A program made the position numbers and the translations under genes. Below the pieces are notes generated by a model. That model was not told the DNA's origin, did no database searches, and saw only the letters and a program-made list of their open reading frames with translations. Shown here piece by piece: positions 43,551 through 53,050 of a DNA stretch of 58,580 nucleotides; position 1 is the first letter of the stretch; the number at the start of each line of letters is the position of its first letter. The stretch is from Flavobacteriaceae bacterium (GTDB lineage Bacteria > Bacteroidota > Bacteroidia > Flavobacteriales > Flavobacteriaceae), in assembly GCA_029934835.1 (NCBI GenBank), contig JAOZLL010000003.1:5796-64375 (forward strand), read 5' to 3'.

Positions 43551-44369
43551 CTATTTTCCAATTACACCCATTTCAACTCCCTCAGAATAAGCGACTTGAA
43601 CTCCATTTTCACTAAAAGCAGATTTAATATTACGATAAGAATCATAGGTTACTTCCCAAAAATCATCAGGTTTTACAAAAGGTAAAACACCAATTTTTAC
43701 AAAGTGTGTATCAAAAGCGATAATACCAATATCTAATACTTGATCTTTAAGTATTTTATCTATAGAGGCTAATGCATTATTAATTATTTCTTTAATTTTT
43801 GGAAAATCCTCATCATACGGCATAGTCACTTCTAATTCTAAACGTATAACTCCTTTTTTAGAAAAATTAGTCACTACATCATTGGTTATTTTTCCATTTG
43901 GAATAATCATTGTTTTACTACCAGGTGTTACTATGATTGTATTAAAAATACCAATTTCTTCAACCTTTCCGAATTTATCTTCTATCTGAATCCAGTCACC
44001 AACATGATAGGGTTTCATAGACAACACAATTAAACCTGAGGCGAAATTTCCTAGACTTCCTTGTAATGCCATACCAATTGCAAAGACAGAAGCTGCTATT
44101 ATGGTTGCAAAAATAGAAAGCTCTATTCCGATGATTCCCGCAACAATAAAAAGTAAAACTATTTTTAAAATTGCATCAATAATAGATACCAAAAAAGGAC
44201 GAATCGTATCAGAAAAACCTGCTTTTGAAAATGCTAATTCTAATAACTTCGATACTTTTTTTATAATCTTAAAGCCAATCCAAATTATAAATAATCCTAA
44301 GATTACCTTTGGAGCAAAAAACACTATTTTATCAAGTGCAATTACTAAATATTCATTTAATTTTTCCAT
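43551..44369 (-). CDS. Small-conductance mechanosensitive channel (MscS family)
   Basis: Tension-gated inner-membrane channel that releases solutes on osmotic downshock. The 272-residue protein matches E. coli MscS in length. It has three N-terminal membrane helices. The third, pore-lining helix carries the small-residue pattern ALQGSLGNFASGLIVLSMKP, followed by the beta domain HVGDWIQIEDKFGKVEEIG and TMIIPNGKITND. The alpha-beta domain makes up the C-terminal part. It is monocistronic. Gating or regulation cannot be read from the sequence. Confidence 0.95.
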   Translation of the reverse strand: MEKLNEYLVIALDKIVFFAPKVILGLFIIWIGFKIIKKVSKLLELAFSKAGFSDTIRPFLVSIIDAILKIVLLFIVAGIIGIELSIFATIIAASVFAIGMALQGSLGNFASGLIVLSMKPYHVGDWIQIEDKFGKVEEIGIFNTIIVTPGSKTMIIPNGKITNDVVTNFSKKGVIRLELEVTMPYDEDFPKIKEIINNALASIDKILKDQVLDIGIIAFDTHFVKIGVLPFVKPDDFWEVTYDSYRNIKSAFSENGVQVAYSEGVEMGVIGK

Positions 44370-44427
44370 TTAACTAAATAATTTATACAAAACTAAATTT
44401 TTATTCTTACTAGTTTTTCTTTTAAAT

Positions 44428-44925
44428 TTACAATACTATTAAGTCTCCTTCCCAGCTACCAGTTATATGTTTTCCATCAGGTGCAATAATATCAAAAGTT
44501 AATTTCACCCAGTCTGGTTCACTTTCAATTACCTCTACGGTCCCATTCATACAATAAAGTTGAACAAAAGATGTCCCTATTGTATTGTTGTAATAAACTG
44601 AAGGTTGATATGCAAAAATATCTAAATTATCATCAAAAGTATAAGTTCCTACACCTAATCTATCTTCTGAATTTGTTGCAAAATCTAAAAAAATCATTGC
44701 TCCTGATCCCTGCATTCCACCTGTAGGAATAAGGTCTATTCCTTCTGAAAATAGAACAACCTCAACATAATACGGCTCTACAGTAGTATATCCTTTAACA
44801 AGTTCTTTAGTATCATTATCATAAGAAATGAAATTAGTATAGCTTGCTGAATTATCATCACTACTACAGCTAAAAATTAGAGAACTAAAAAGAATAATTG
44901 CCAAAAATTGTAATTTTTTTTTCAT
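44428..44925 (-). CDS. Hypothetical lipoprotein
   Basis: A 165-residue lipoprotein with signal MKKKLQFLAIILFSSLIFSC, then a Ser/Asp spacer typical of surface-bound lipoproteins. The mature part is beta-rich: PYYVEVVLFSEGIDLIP, GAMIFLDFATNSEDRLGVGTYTF, TFDIIAPDGKHITGSWEGDL. The strand pattern could be a lipocalin-like or beta-sandwich fold, without a motif that decides it. It lies between mscS and icmF, all on the minus strand, with gaps of 48-58 bases. The function is unknown. Confidence 0.75.
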   Translation of the reverse strand: MKKKLQFLAIILFSSLIFSCSSDDNSASYTNFISYDNDTKELVKGYTTVEPYYVEVVLFSEGIDLIPTGGMQGSGAMIFLDFATNSEDRLGVGTYTFDDNLDIFAYQPSVYYNNTIGTSFVQLYCMNGTVEVIESEPDWVKLTFDIIAPDGKHITGSWEGDLIVL

Positions 44926-44973
44926 AATAAATATTGTGTTTTAATATTAAATATATAACACCTATAGATCTTA

Positions 44974-47900
44974 TTACATATTTCGTCTATACTGACCACC
45001 AACCTGAAACAAAGCTCCTGTAATTTGACCAATTGTACAAACTTTGGAGGCTTCCATTAATTGTTCAAAAATGTTTTCATTTGCTAGTGATTTCTTCTGC
45101 AATAATACTAATTGTTTCTCAACTTCTTTAGCATTTACTTTATGCATATTAGTCACTACCTCAATTTGATATTCTGTTTCTTGTTTGGTTGCGCGAATCA
45201 CTTCTTGTGGTAAAATTGTTGGCGAACCTTTACTGCTTAAAAAAGTATTAACTCCCATAATCGGTAATTCACCCGTATGTTTTAACATTTCATAATACAT
45301 ACTTTCCTCTTGAATTTTACTACGTTGATACATGGTTTCCATCGCTCCCAAAACACCGCCACGTTCTGTAATTCTATCAAATTCGGTATAAATAGCTTGT
45401 TCTACTAAATCAGTTAATTCTTCAATAATAAATGCTCCTTGAATCGGATTTTCATTTTTAGTTAATCCCAATTCTTTATTGATAATTAGTTGAATTGCCA
45501 TGGCTCTACGCACACTTTCTTCGGTCGGTGTGGTAATGGCTTCGTCGTACGCATTGGTATGTAATGAATTACAATTATCATAAATCGCATATAAAGCTTG
45601 TAAGGTTGTTCGGATATCATTAAAATCAATTTCCTGTGCATGCAATGATCTACCAGATGTTTGAATATGATATTTTAACATCTGTGCCCTTGGGTTGGCT
45701 TTGTATTTATCACGCATAGCTTTCGCCCAAATTTTTCTAGCAACACGACCTATAACTGCATATTCTGGATCAATTCCATTCGAAAAGAAAAAGGATAAAT
45801 TGGGTCCAAAATCATTGATATCCATCCCACGAGAAAGATAATACTCCACATAAGTAAATCCGTTTGCTAGTGTAAAGGCTAATTGCGAAATAGGATTGGC
45901 TCCTGCTTCAGCAATATGATAACCAGAAATCGAAACAGAATAAAAATTACGGATTTTATTATTGATAAAATATTCTTGAACATCGCCCATCATACGTAAA
46001 GCAAACTCGGTTGAAAAAATACAAGTATTTTGTGCTTGATCTTCTTTGAGAATATCAGATTGTATAGTTCCTCGAACCTTGGAAATGGCATCCTTTTTTA
46101 TGGTTTCATAGACCTCTTTTGGTAAAACTTGGTCTCCTGTAACACCTAATAAAAACAAACCTAAACCATTATTTCCTTCAGGTAATTTTCCTTGATAAGC
46201 TGGTCTTGGAATTCCTTTGGCTTTATAAATTGTCTCAATCTTTTTAGTAACTATATTTTCAAGTCCGTTTTTATAAATGTATTTTTCACATTCTTGATCA
46301 ATCACGGCATTCATAAAATAACCCAACATCATCGGTGCTGGACCATTAATGGTCATTGAAACTGAGGTCATAGCATCGGTCAAATCAAAACCAGAATATA
46401 ATTTTTTAGCATCATCTAAACAGCAAATTGAAACCCCTGAATTTCCTATTTTACCATAAATATCGGGTCTTTTATCGGGATCATTTCCGTATAAAGTAAC
46501 GCTGTCAAAGGCGGTTGACAAACGTTTAGCAGGCATTCCTAAACTCACATAATGAAAACGTCTGTTGGTGCGTTCTGGTCCACCTTCACCCGCAAACATG
46601 CGTGTTGGATCTTCACCTGTACGTTTAAATGGATAAATACCGGCAGTATAAGGAAATTCACCTGGAACATTTTCTTGTAAAATCCATTGTAAAATATCAC
46701 CCCAAGCTTCGTATTTTGGTAATGCTATTTTTGGAATTTTAGTGTGTGATAAGGAATCAGAATGTGTAGGAATTTTAATGACTTTATCACGAACTTTAAA
46801 ACTATAATACTCATTTTTATAGGCTTTTTTCTTTTCTTGCCATTCAATAATTTTATCCCAATTGTGTGGATCTAAATCTTTTTTATTTTTATCAAATTCA
46901 TTTATCAATAACTTCACAAATTGTTTATCTGAGTCGTTCTTAACTTGTTTCAGAACCTGTCCATCATCAAGTCCATTTTTGGTTAAAAAAGATTGTTTCG
47001 TTTTACTCGTAATAATATTTGTTAGTAATATTATAGTTGTATAGATTCCAAATAGCTTTTGAGCAACTTCTTTTTGGTTGATTGCCCATTCATCGTAAGA
47101 TGTATTATTTTCTACAATTTCTGATAAATAACGTATCCGTTTTGGCGGAATAATAAATGCCTTATCAGCCGTTTCATTAGTTTTGGCAACAGATGACTTA
47201 AACTTCACACCTGTTTTATCTGTGATTGTATCCAATAAAACACGGTATAAATTAGTAGTGGCAACATCATTAAACTGTGATGCTACTGTACCATAAACAG
47301 GCATATCATCTACATTTTTATCAAATAAATTATGATTACGTTGGTATTGTTTTTTCACATCGCGAAGTGCATCTAAACCACCACGTTTATCAAATTTATT
47401 TAAGGCAATAACATCTGCATAATCTAGCATATCAATCTTTTCTAATTGAGTTGCTGCTCCATATTCTGGAGTCATCACATAGAGTGAAATATCAGAATGA
47501 TCCGTAATTTCTGTATCCGATTGTCCGATACCTGAAGTTTCTAAGATGATTAAATCATATTCAGCTACCTTAAGAATATCTAAAGCATCACTTACGTGTT
47601 TTGATAGTGCTAAATTGCTTTGTCGCGTAGCCAATGAACGCATATAAACACGATCTGTATTTATGGCATTCATACGAATACGATCGCCTAAAAGTGCACC
47701 ACCTGTTTTTCGTTTGGATGGATCTACCGATACAATGGCTAAATTTTTATCAGGAAAATCAACAAGAAAACGTCGTACTAATTCATCTACTAAAGAGGAT
47801 TTACCTGCTCCACCTGTTCCCGTAATTCCTAATACTGGAGTTACAGATTTTGAGCTGTTCAAAGTAGAGTATATTTCTTTGAATTTATCATGATTATTCT

Positions 47901-48426
47901 CAGCAATTGTTATTAAACGAGCGATGGTATTTACATCTCTCTTTTTAAGAAGTGCTACCACTTCATTTTCGTTAGAAAGGTTTAATGAAGAGCTGTCTGA
48001 TTGTTCCACCATATCATTAATCATTCCTTGTAAACCCATGTGCCGACCATCATCAGGTGAGTAAATTCGAGTGATACCATAATCCATTAACTCCTTAATT
48101 TCTTCTGGTAAAATAACTCCACCGCCACCACCAAATATTTTAATTTGTGAAGCTCCTTTTTCTTGGAGAAGGTCATGCATATATTTAAAATACTCATTAT
48201 GACCACCTTGATAGGAAGTTATGGCAATGGCATTTGCATCTTCTTGAATTGCGGTGTTGACTACTTCTTCAACACTGCGATCATGTCCTAAATGAATGAC
48301 TTCAACACCTGTTGCTTGAATAATACGACGCATGATGTTTATCGCAGCATCATGACCGTCAAACAAAGAGGCTGCTGTGACAATTCTAATTTTATTTTTG
48401 GGAATATATATAGGAATTTGTTCCAT
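44974..48426 (-). CDS. icmF: Fused acyl-CoA mutase IcmF (B12 domain, MeaB GTPase, mutase)
   Basis: Adenosylcobalamin-dependent isobutyryl-/isovaleryl-CoA mutase with a built-in chaperone. The 1150-residue protein has a B12-binding domain with FDGHDAA near 22-28, where His is the lower cobalt ligand. A G3E GTPase follows (P-loop [12 protein letters not shown] near 200-211, later [13 protein letters not shown] and NKFD). The last part is the mutase barrel, with [20 protein letters not shown] and MTISGPAP-like [14 protein letters not shown]. This order defines IcmF as opposed to the separate MutA/MutB. The ATG at 48426 is preferred over an open frame from 48510, because that extension runs into a 46 bp palindrome. 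Confidence 0.94.
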   Translation of the reverse strand: MEQIPIYIPKNKIRIVTAASLFDGHDAAINIMRRIIQATGVEVIHLGHDRSVEEVVNTAIQEDANAIAITSYQGGHNEYFKYMHDLLQEKGASQIKIFGGGGGVILPEEIKELMDYGITRIYSPDDGRHMGLQGMINDMVEQSDSSSLNLSNENEVVALLKKRDVNTIARLITIAENNHDKFKEIYSTLNSSKSVTPVLGITGTGGAGKSSLVDELVRRFLVDFPDKNLAIVSVDPSKRKTGGALLGDRIRMNAINTDRVYMRSLATRQSNLALSKHVSDALDILKVAEYDLIILETSGIGQSDTEITDHSDISLYVMTPEYGAATQLEKIDMLDYADVIALNKFDKRGGLDALRDVKKQYQRNHNLFDKNVDDMPVYGTVASQFNDVATTNLYRVLLDTITDKTGVKFKSSVAKTNETADKAFIIPPKRIRYLSEIVENNTSYDEWAINQKEVAQKLFGIYTTIILLTNIITSKTKQSFLTKNGLDDGQVLKQVKNDSDKQFVKLLINEFDKNKKDLDPHNWDKIIEWQEKKKAYKNEYYSFKVRDKVIKIPTHSDSLSHTKIPKIALPKYEAWGDILQWILQENVPGEFPYTAGIYPFKRTGEDPTRMFAGEGGPERTNRRFHYVSLGMPAKRLSTAFDSVTLYGNDPDKRPDIYGKIGNSGVSICCLDDAKKLYSGFDLTDAMTSVSMTINGPAPMMLGYFMNAVIDQECEKYIYKNGLENIVTKKIETIYKAKGIPRPAYQGKLPEGNNGLGLFLLGVTGDQVLPKEVYETIKKDAISKVRGTIQSDILKEDQAQNTCIFSTEFALRMMGDVQEYFINNKIRNFYSVSISGYHIAEAGANPISQLAFTLANGFTYVEYYLSRGMDINDFGPNLSFFFSNGIDPEYAVIGRVARKIWAKAMRDKYKANPRAQMLKYHIQTSGRSLHAQEIDFNDIRTTLQALYAIYDNCNSLHTNAYDEAITTPTEESVRRAMAIQLIINKELGLTKNENPIQGAFIIEELTDLVEQAIYTEFDRITERGGVLGAMETMYQRSKIQEESMYYEMLKHTGELPIMGVNTFLSSKGSPTILPQEVIRATKQETEYQIEVVTNMHKVNAKEVEKQLVLLQKKSLANENIFEQLMEASKVCTIGQITGALFQVGGQYRRNM

Positions 48427-48460
48427 TGTAAATCTGTGATTTGAGGCACAAATATACGAA

Positions 48461-48506
48461 ATTCCAATTGTAGAGGCGTAGCATGCTACGCCTCTACAAT
48501 TGGAAT
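48461..48506. repeat. Perfect 46 bp palindrome
   Basis: ATTCCAATTGTAGAGGCGTA followed by GCA and its exact inverted copy: 23 bp arms with no mismatch, centred on GCATGC at 48483/48484. It lies between the TolC-family gene and icmF, both on the minus strand, about 35 bases before the icmF start. GTAGAG...CTCTAC palindromes occur as dispersed repeats in several phyla. A hairpin role in transcription termination is possible, but there is no T run. Confidence 0.9.
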
Positions 48507-48526
48507 ACAATTGAATTGATGATTAA

Positions 48527-49858
48527 CTACAATCTAATAGGAATCCCATAATAGAATTCTAAGAATTTAGAGCGAAATATAAAGTTATATTTTGCTCGGA
48601 TAAAAGAGGATTGTGCATTGACCAATTGATTGCGAACTTGATCAAAGTCATAAGAAGTTAAGACTCCTAAATCATAGCGTTCTTGCGCTGTACGAAAAGC
48701 CTCTTCTTGAGCTTCAACTGATTTTTTGCTCGCTTCAAAGGTTTTTAAGGAAGTTTTAGCATCGATATAGGCACGTTCTACTATTGCTCTAAGATTTGTT
48801 CTTTCGTTTTCTAAGGTATATTCTGCAATTTCTTTTTGGACTTTTGCTCGCTGAACACTAATTTTTGTAGCAAACTTATCAAATATTGGAATCCCAATTG
48901 ATAATCCTACTAAATGTCCTCTATTCTCATCGATTTGTTTAAAATAACCTATTCTGTTAATTTCTTCTTCATGTGGAGATAAATCACTTCCAAAGTAGGC
49001 TGAATAAGAGGTACTAAAACTATAACTAGCTGAAATACTAGGTAATTTTCCCGCTTTTGCGACTGCAATATCAAGTTCTGCATTATCTATACTCATTTTG
49101 GCACTTTCGATTTCAGGTCTCCAGGTTAAGGCTTTTTCAAAAATTAAATCACTATCCTTATAAAATAATTTGGCTGTTTCTAAATCAATACTAACATCAG
49201 CTACAGTAAAACCTTTATGAGATAGTTGTAAAATCTGCGCCAAATCTAATAAAGCTAAATCTAGGTTATTTTCTGCTTTAACCACACTTTCTTGATTCGC
49301 TGCTAAATTTGCTTCTACTTGAAAAAGATCGTTTCTAGCTTTAGTTCCTGCCTCTACTAATCCATTCATACGTTCTACTAATCTTTCCCCAACACTTATT
49401 TGTTCTCGTGCTATTTTAGCACTTTCTCGATTATATAATATATTTAAATATGCATTTACAACACCTAAAGTAATATCATCTTGAATCTTTTGAACATTTA
49501 GTTTACTGATTTCTAAGTCTTTTTTTGCCAATGTAACAAAATATTTATTACGATTACCATTATATAAAGTCACTCCGGCAGATATACCAAAACTATTTCT
49601 AAAAATACTATTGCTTGATGGGTCTCCAAAACTTTGATTTACTCCAGCTGATCCATCAAGAGAAGGGAAGAAATTCATTTTTGAACGAGTTACTTCAGCT
49701 TCTTGTAATTGTGTAGATAATTCACTTTGCTTTACGCTAATATTGTTTTGAATAGCATAAGCAACACATTCTTCTATAGACCAAACTTTATTGTTTTGTT
49801 GAGAAAACCCCGAAAAAACACTTATAAAAACAAGTAATACACTAAAATAGACCTTCAT
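48527..49858 (-). CDS. TolC family outer-membrane protein
   Basis: A 443-residue outer-membrane channel of efflux or type I export systems. The signal MKVYFSVLLVFISVFSGFSQ is followed by WSIEECVAYAIQNNISVKQ, the classical TolC start. Two repeats of long helices are recognisable (YLNILYNRESAKIAREQISVG, and the ending AYIDAKTSLKTFEASKKSVE). The usual YDLGVLTSYDFDQVRNQLVNAQSS signature sits near the end at about 395-418. It usually works with an RND or MFP partner, but none is adjacent. It appears monocistronic; the palindrome that follows separates it from icmF. Confidence 0.94.
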   Translation of the reverse strand: MKVYFSVLLVFISVFSGFSQQNNKVWSIEECVAYAIQNNISVKQSELSTQLQEAEVTRSKMNFFPSLDGSAGVNQSFGDPSSNSIFRNSFGISAGVTLYNGNRNKYFVTLAKKDLEISKLNVQKIQDDITLGVVNAYLNILYNRESAKIAREQISVGERLVERMNGLVEAGTKARNDLFQVEANLAANQESVVKAENNLDLALLDLAQILQLSHKGFTVADVSIDLETAKLFYKDSDLIFEKALTWRPEIESAKMSIDNAELDIAVAKAGKLPSISASYSFSTSYSAYFGSDLSPHEEEINRIGYFKQIDENRGHLVGLSIGIPIFDKFATKISVQRAKVQKEIAEYTLENERTNLRAIVERAYIDAKTSLKTFEASKKSVEAQEEAFRTAQERYDLGVLTSYDFDQVRNQLVNAQSSFIRAKYNFIFRSKFLEFYYGIPIRL

Positions 49859-49980
49859 GCTGAAAAATATTTAATTAGAAAATACGGCAATTAGACGTAT
49901 TAGAACAAGGTTTGTTACATAAAAATTTAGGCGATTTATCTTGAAAAAGATATGGAAGTTAAGATTTATTAAAAAATTAC

Positions 49981-50010
49981 TTTGCAGTTATCTAAATTGT
50001 ATTAAATTTG
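49981..50010 (+). promoter_or_regulatory. Promoter of the tRNA-Gly/tRNA-Leu unit
   Basis: TTTG at 49981-49984, an 18-base spacer, and TAAATTTG at 50003-50010. Both match the Bacteroidota -33 and -7 elements, 26 bases before tRNA-Gly. Confidence 0.75.
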
Positions 50011-50036
50011 CCGTCCGATTAAACTCGGAAAAGTAA

Positions 50037-50108
50037 GCGAAAGTAGCTCAGTGGTAGAGCATCACCTTGCCAAGGTGAGGGTCGCGGGTCCGACTCCCGT
50101 CTTTCGCT
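50037..50108 (+). tRNA. tRNA-Gly (anticodon GCC)
   Basis: Acceptor GCGAAAG pairs with CTTTCGC (50101-50107). The D arm AGCTCAGTGGTAGAGC is intact, and the anticodon arm TCACC-TTGCCAA-GGTGA shows GCC. The T arm is CGGG-TTCGACT-like CGCGGGTCCGACTCCCG. CCA is not encoded. It is co-transcribed with tRNA-Leu ten bases downstream. Confidence 0.95.
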
Positions 50109-50118
50109 CAGTCCAAAG

Positions 50119-50204
50119 GCTCGAGTGGTGGAATTGGTAGACACGTTGGACTTAAAATCCAATGGACAGTTATGTCCGTGCGGGTTCAAGTCCCGCCTCG
50201 AGTA
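50119..50204 (+). tRNA. tRNA-Leu (anticodon TAA)
   Basis: An 86-base class II tRNA with a long variable arm. The acceptor GCTCGAG pairs with CTCGAGT (50197-50203), with a G-U at the first pair. The anticodon arm TTGGA-CTTAAAA-TCCAA shows TAA. The variable arm is TGGACAGTTATGTCCG, and the T arm GCGGG-TTCAAGT-CCCGC is perfect. CCA is not encoded. Confidence 0.95.
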
Positions 50205-50206
50205 CA

Positions 50207-50245
50207 GTAAACCCTGATAATCAATTGATTGTCAGGGTTTTGTTA
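50207..50245 (+). terminator. Terminator of the tRNA pair
   Basis: AAACCCTGATAATCA and its near-perfect inverted copy TGATTGTCAGGGTTT lie directly after tRNA-Leu and are followed by a T-rich run. Confidence 0.85.
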
Positions 50246-50276
50246 TTTTAAAAACTAATTGTAAAAATTAAAACAT

Positions 50277-51104
50277 CTATAGTTTAAAAGTGATCACAGG
50301 TTTTAAAGCATGATTCACTAAATCCTCACTAATACTTTCATTAAACATACTTGATAATCCACTACGTTGATGTGTGTTTAACGCAATTACATCTGCTTCA
50401 ATATCTTTTGAAAAATTAAGAATACCACGTTCAATTGAAGTATCATTAAAAATATTAAGAGTGTGTGTGGGTAAATCAAAATCAGCTACAAATTCTCGTA
50501 GACGTTTGTTAGTTTCTTTTGTAGGTTCAAAATTATGTACAGTGTTTACAAAAAGCAGGTGTACTTCAGCGTCAAATTTAGATGCAAATTCTAAAAAGCG
50601 ACCAAATGAAGGTTTCACCTCATCAGAGAAATCAGAGGCAAAAACAAATTTATCTATATTAAGTTCACCAACTCCTTTTTTAACTACAAGAACTGGGACA
50701 TCTGAGTTACGTACAACTTTTTCAGTATTAGAACCAATAAACATTTCCTTTAAACCAGTAGCTCCTTGTGATCCCATAACGATTAAGTCCGTGCCTAATT
50801 CGTGACTATAATCAATGATCCCACTAAAGGTTTTGTGAAAACGAACTTCTTCAGAAATTTTTATCCCCTTTAAGAAATCAGACTTCATCACAGCATCAAT
50901 TTTTTGATGAATTTTTTGAAGATATAAAACTTTTGCAGGGCTACTTGCATCACCATGTGCACTCATATCGGTTTCATTCATAGGAAGGTTAAGCATATGA
51001 AGCAAAAACATTTCTGCTCCAGACCTACGCGCGATTCTTGCTGCTGTTTTTATCGCACATTCAGCTTGTTCAGAAAAATCTATTGGGACTAATATTCGTT
51101 TCAT
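50277..51104 (-). CDS. Tandem universal stress protein
   Basis: A 275-residue cytoplasmic protein made of two UspA domains. Domain 1 (1-142) has KRILVPIDFSEQAECAIKTA and the ATP-binding loop VMGSQGATGLKEMFIGSNTE, with G-x2-G-x9-G(S) spacing. Domain 2 (150-275) has FVFASDFSDEVKPSFGRFLE and ends VIALNTHQRSGLSSMFNES; its loop lacks the full glycine pattern, so only domain 1 is likely to bind ATP. The role is stress tolerance, with the precise function unknown. It is divergent from rimP. Confidence 0.93.
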   Translation of the reverse strand: MKRILVPIDFSEQAECAIKTAARIARRSGAEMFLLHMLNLPMNETDMSAHGDASSPAKVLYLQKIHQKIDAVMKSDFLKGIKISEEVRFHKTFSGIIDYSHELGTDLIVMGSQGATGLKEMFIGSNTEKVVRNSDVPVLVVKKGVGELNIDKFVFASDFSDEVKPSFGRFLEFASKFDAEVHLLFVNTVHNFEPTKETNKRLREFVADFDLPTHTLNIFNDTSIERGILNFSKDIEADVIALNTHQRSGLSSMFNESISEDLVNHALKPVITFKL

Positions 51105-51172
51105 TTGAAGTTGTTTTATATTAACATTTATATTGTAAAGTTATGAATTTATTACGAATGTTCAGTTGATAT

Positions 51173-51202
51173 TTTGTTTTTATTGATTTTTGCCTATCTT
51201 TG
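51173..51202 (+). promoter_or_regulatory. Promoter of the rimP-nusA-infB operon
   Basis: TTTG at 51173-51176, an 18-base spacer and TATCTTTG at 51195-51202: both elements match the Bacteroidota consensus with ideal spacing. Confidence 0.8.
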
Positions 51203-51267
51203 CGCCGTAAAATCAAGGGTTTAGAGAAAGGATGGGGACGTTGAGTCCCCTATTTTTATACCATAAA
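51203..51267 (+). promoter_or_regulatory. rimP leader with a terminator-like hairpin
   Basis: In the roughly 60-base leader, GGGGAC (51234-51239) and GTCCCC (51245-51250) form a 6 bp GC-rich stem with a 5-base loop, followed at once by TATTTTTA. This is the shape of an intrinsic terminator or attenuator located before the first gene. NusA-linked control of the homologous operon is known in E. coli; a similar role here is inferred. An in-frame ATG at 51232 lies in the stem. Confidence 0.6.
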
Positions 51268-51732
51268 ATGGATACGAAACGTATAGTTACATTAAGAGAT
51301 GAAGCACTTGCTGTAAATACCGAATTATTTTTGGTAGATTTTTCAATTTCAACAACTGGTGATATTGAAGTGGTAATTGATGGAGATAAGGGAGTTTCAC
51401 TAGAAGAGTGTATTCGAATAAGTCGTCATATAGAGCATAATTTAGATAGAGAAGTAGATGATTTTTCCTTAAAAGTAACAACACCTGATATTACTAAACC
51501 ATTAGTTCATCCAAGACAGTACAAAAAGAATATCGGACGAACGCTAAAAGTGCAAACTTTAGAAGGAAATACAGAAGGAGTTTTAGTTGCCCTAAATGAT
51601 AAGCATATTATTTTAGAATGGAAAGTTAGAGAACCAAAACCCATAGGAAAAGGGAAACATACTGTTGAGAAAAAGGCTGAAATAGCCATAGAGAATATAA
51701 CAAATGCAAAAGTTAAAATAGTTTATAACTGA
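51268..51732 (+). CDS. rimP: Ribosome maturation factor RimP
   Basis: Assists assembly of the 30S ribosomal subunit. The 154-residue protein has DEALAVNTELFLVDFSISTT and the core IEVVIDGDKGVSLEECIRISRHIEHNLDRE-like VVIDGDKGVSLEEC and SRHIEHNLDRE, then the C-terminal SH3-like part NIGRTLKVQTLEGN. The ATG at 51268 is chosen over an in-frame ATG at 51232, because the latter is inside a leader hairpin and would add an unusual hydrophobic start. First gene of the rimP-nusA-infB operon, 14 bases before nusA. Confidence 0.93.
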   Translation: MDTKRIVTLRDEALAVNTELFLVDFSISTTGDIEVVIDGDKGVSLEECIRISRHIEHNLDREVDDFSLKVTTPDITKPLVHPRQYKKNIGRTLKVQTLEGNTEGVLVALNDKHIILEWKVREPKPIGKGKHTVEKKAEIAIENITNAKVKIVYN

Positions 51733-51746
51733 ATCAAATAGATAAG

Positions 51747-53003
51747 ATGGAAAATATAGCACTTATTGAATCATTTTCTGAATTTAAAGATGACAAAAGT
51801 ATTGATAGAGCAACCCTGATGGCCATATTAGAAGAAGTCATAGGTGCTACTATTAAACGAAAATTTGGAGATGATGATAACTTTGATATTATTATCAATC
51901 CTGATAAAGGAGATATGGAGATTTGGCGTAATCGAATTGTTGTTGCCGATGGAACAGTAGAAGATCCCCATAAAGAAATTGAACTTTCTGAAGCACAAAA
52001 AATTGAAGAAGATTATGAAATTGACGAAGAAGTTCCTGAAGAATTTAAGTTATCTGATTTAGGACGCAGAGATATTTTAGCCTTGCGTCAAAATTTGGTG
52101 TCAAAAGTATATGAACATGATAGTTCTAATATTTATAAATATTTTAAAGAACTTGAAGGCGAGTTATTTTCTGCTGAAGTTCATCACATTCGCCATAATG
52201 TAGTGGTTTTATTGGATGATGATGGAAATGAAATAGTTTTACCAAAAAGTGAGCAAATAAAATCTGATTTTTATAGAAAGGGAGAAACAATACGTGGTAT
52301 TATTAAATCAGTCGAATTAAGAGGAAATAAACCAAATATCGTTTTATCTAGAACAGCACCAGAATTTCTAGTTAAACTTTTTGAACAAGAAATTCCTGAA
52401 GTGTTTGAAGGCTTAATAACTATTGAAGGTGTTGCAAGAATTCCAGGAGAAAAAGCAAAAGTAGCTGTAGATTCTTATGATGAACGTATAGATCCTGTTG
52501 GAGCATGTGTCGGAATGAAAGGATCTAGAATTCATGGTATTGTAAGAGAGTTGGGAAATGAAAATATTGATGTAATCAACTACACTAAAAATGAAAATTT
52601 ATTCATCCAAAGAGCGTTGAGTCCCGCTAATGTAGTTTCTGTAAAGATACATCCTGAAGAAGGAAGAAAAGATGGTAAAAAAGGACGTGTGGACGTATTC
52701 TTAAAACCAGAAGAAGTTTCTAAAGCCATTGGTAAAGGTGGTGTTAATATTAAACTTGCTAGTCAGCTAACAGGTTATGAACTAGATGTTCAACGTGAAG
52801 GTGTTGATGATGAAGATGTAGAATTAACTGAATTCTCAGATGAAATAGAAAACTGGGTAATTAAAGAATTTCAACGCGTAGGATTAGATACGGCTAAAAG
52901 TGTTTTAGATCAGAGTTTAATTGATTTAACAAATAGAACCGATCTTGAAGAAGAAACAATTATAGAAGTTCAACGAATTCTAAAAGAAGAATTTGAAAAT
53001 TAA
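51747..53003 (+). CDS. nusA: Transcription termination/antitermination factor NusA
   Basis: RNA polymerase-associated factor for pausing, termination and antitermination. The 418-residue protein has the N-terminal polymerase-binding domain (SFSEFKDDKSIDRATLMAIL), an S1 domain around residues 135-200 (GELFSAEVHHIRHNVVVLL), and two KH domains. The KH region contains DPVGACVGMKGSRIHGIVREL and KVAIGKGGVN-like SKAIGKGGVNIKLASQL. The acidic C-terminal repeats of E. coli NusA are absent; the shorter form is typical of this phylum. It is co-transcribed with rimP and infB. Confidence 0.96.
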   Translation: MENIALIESFSEFKDDKSIDRATLMAILEEVIGATIKRKFGDDDNFDIIINPDKGDMEIWRNRIVVADGTVEDPHKEIELSEAQKIEEDYEIDEEVPEEFKLSDLGRRDILALRQNLVSKVYEHDSSNIYKYFKELEGELFSAEVHHIRHNVVVLLDDDGNEIVLPKSEQIKSDFYRKGETIRGIIKSVELRGNKPNIVLSRTAPEFLVKLFEQEIPEVFEGLITIEGVARIPGEKAKVAVDSYDERIDPVGACVGMKGSRIHGIVRELGNENIDVINYTKNENLFIQRALSPANVVSVKIHPEEGRKDGKKGRVDVFLKPEEVSKAIGKGGVNIKLASQLTGYELDVQREGVDDEDVELTEFSDEIENWVIKEFQRVGLDTAKSVLDQSLIDLTNRTDLEEETIIEVQRILKEEFEN

Positions 53004-53050
53004 ATTATAGAGTGTAATAGTTTACATGTACACTCAAACAAATAGACAAT

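Noticed and set aside
51232-51267. Upstream ATG as rimP start
   Set aside because: It lies within the leader hairpin and adds an atypical hydrophobic N-terminus; the ATG at 51268 matches the usual RimP start.
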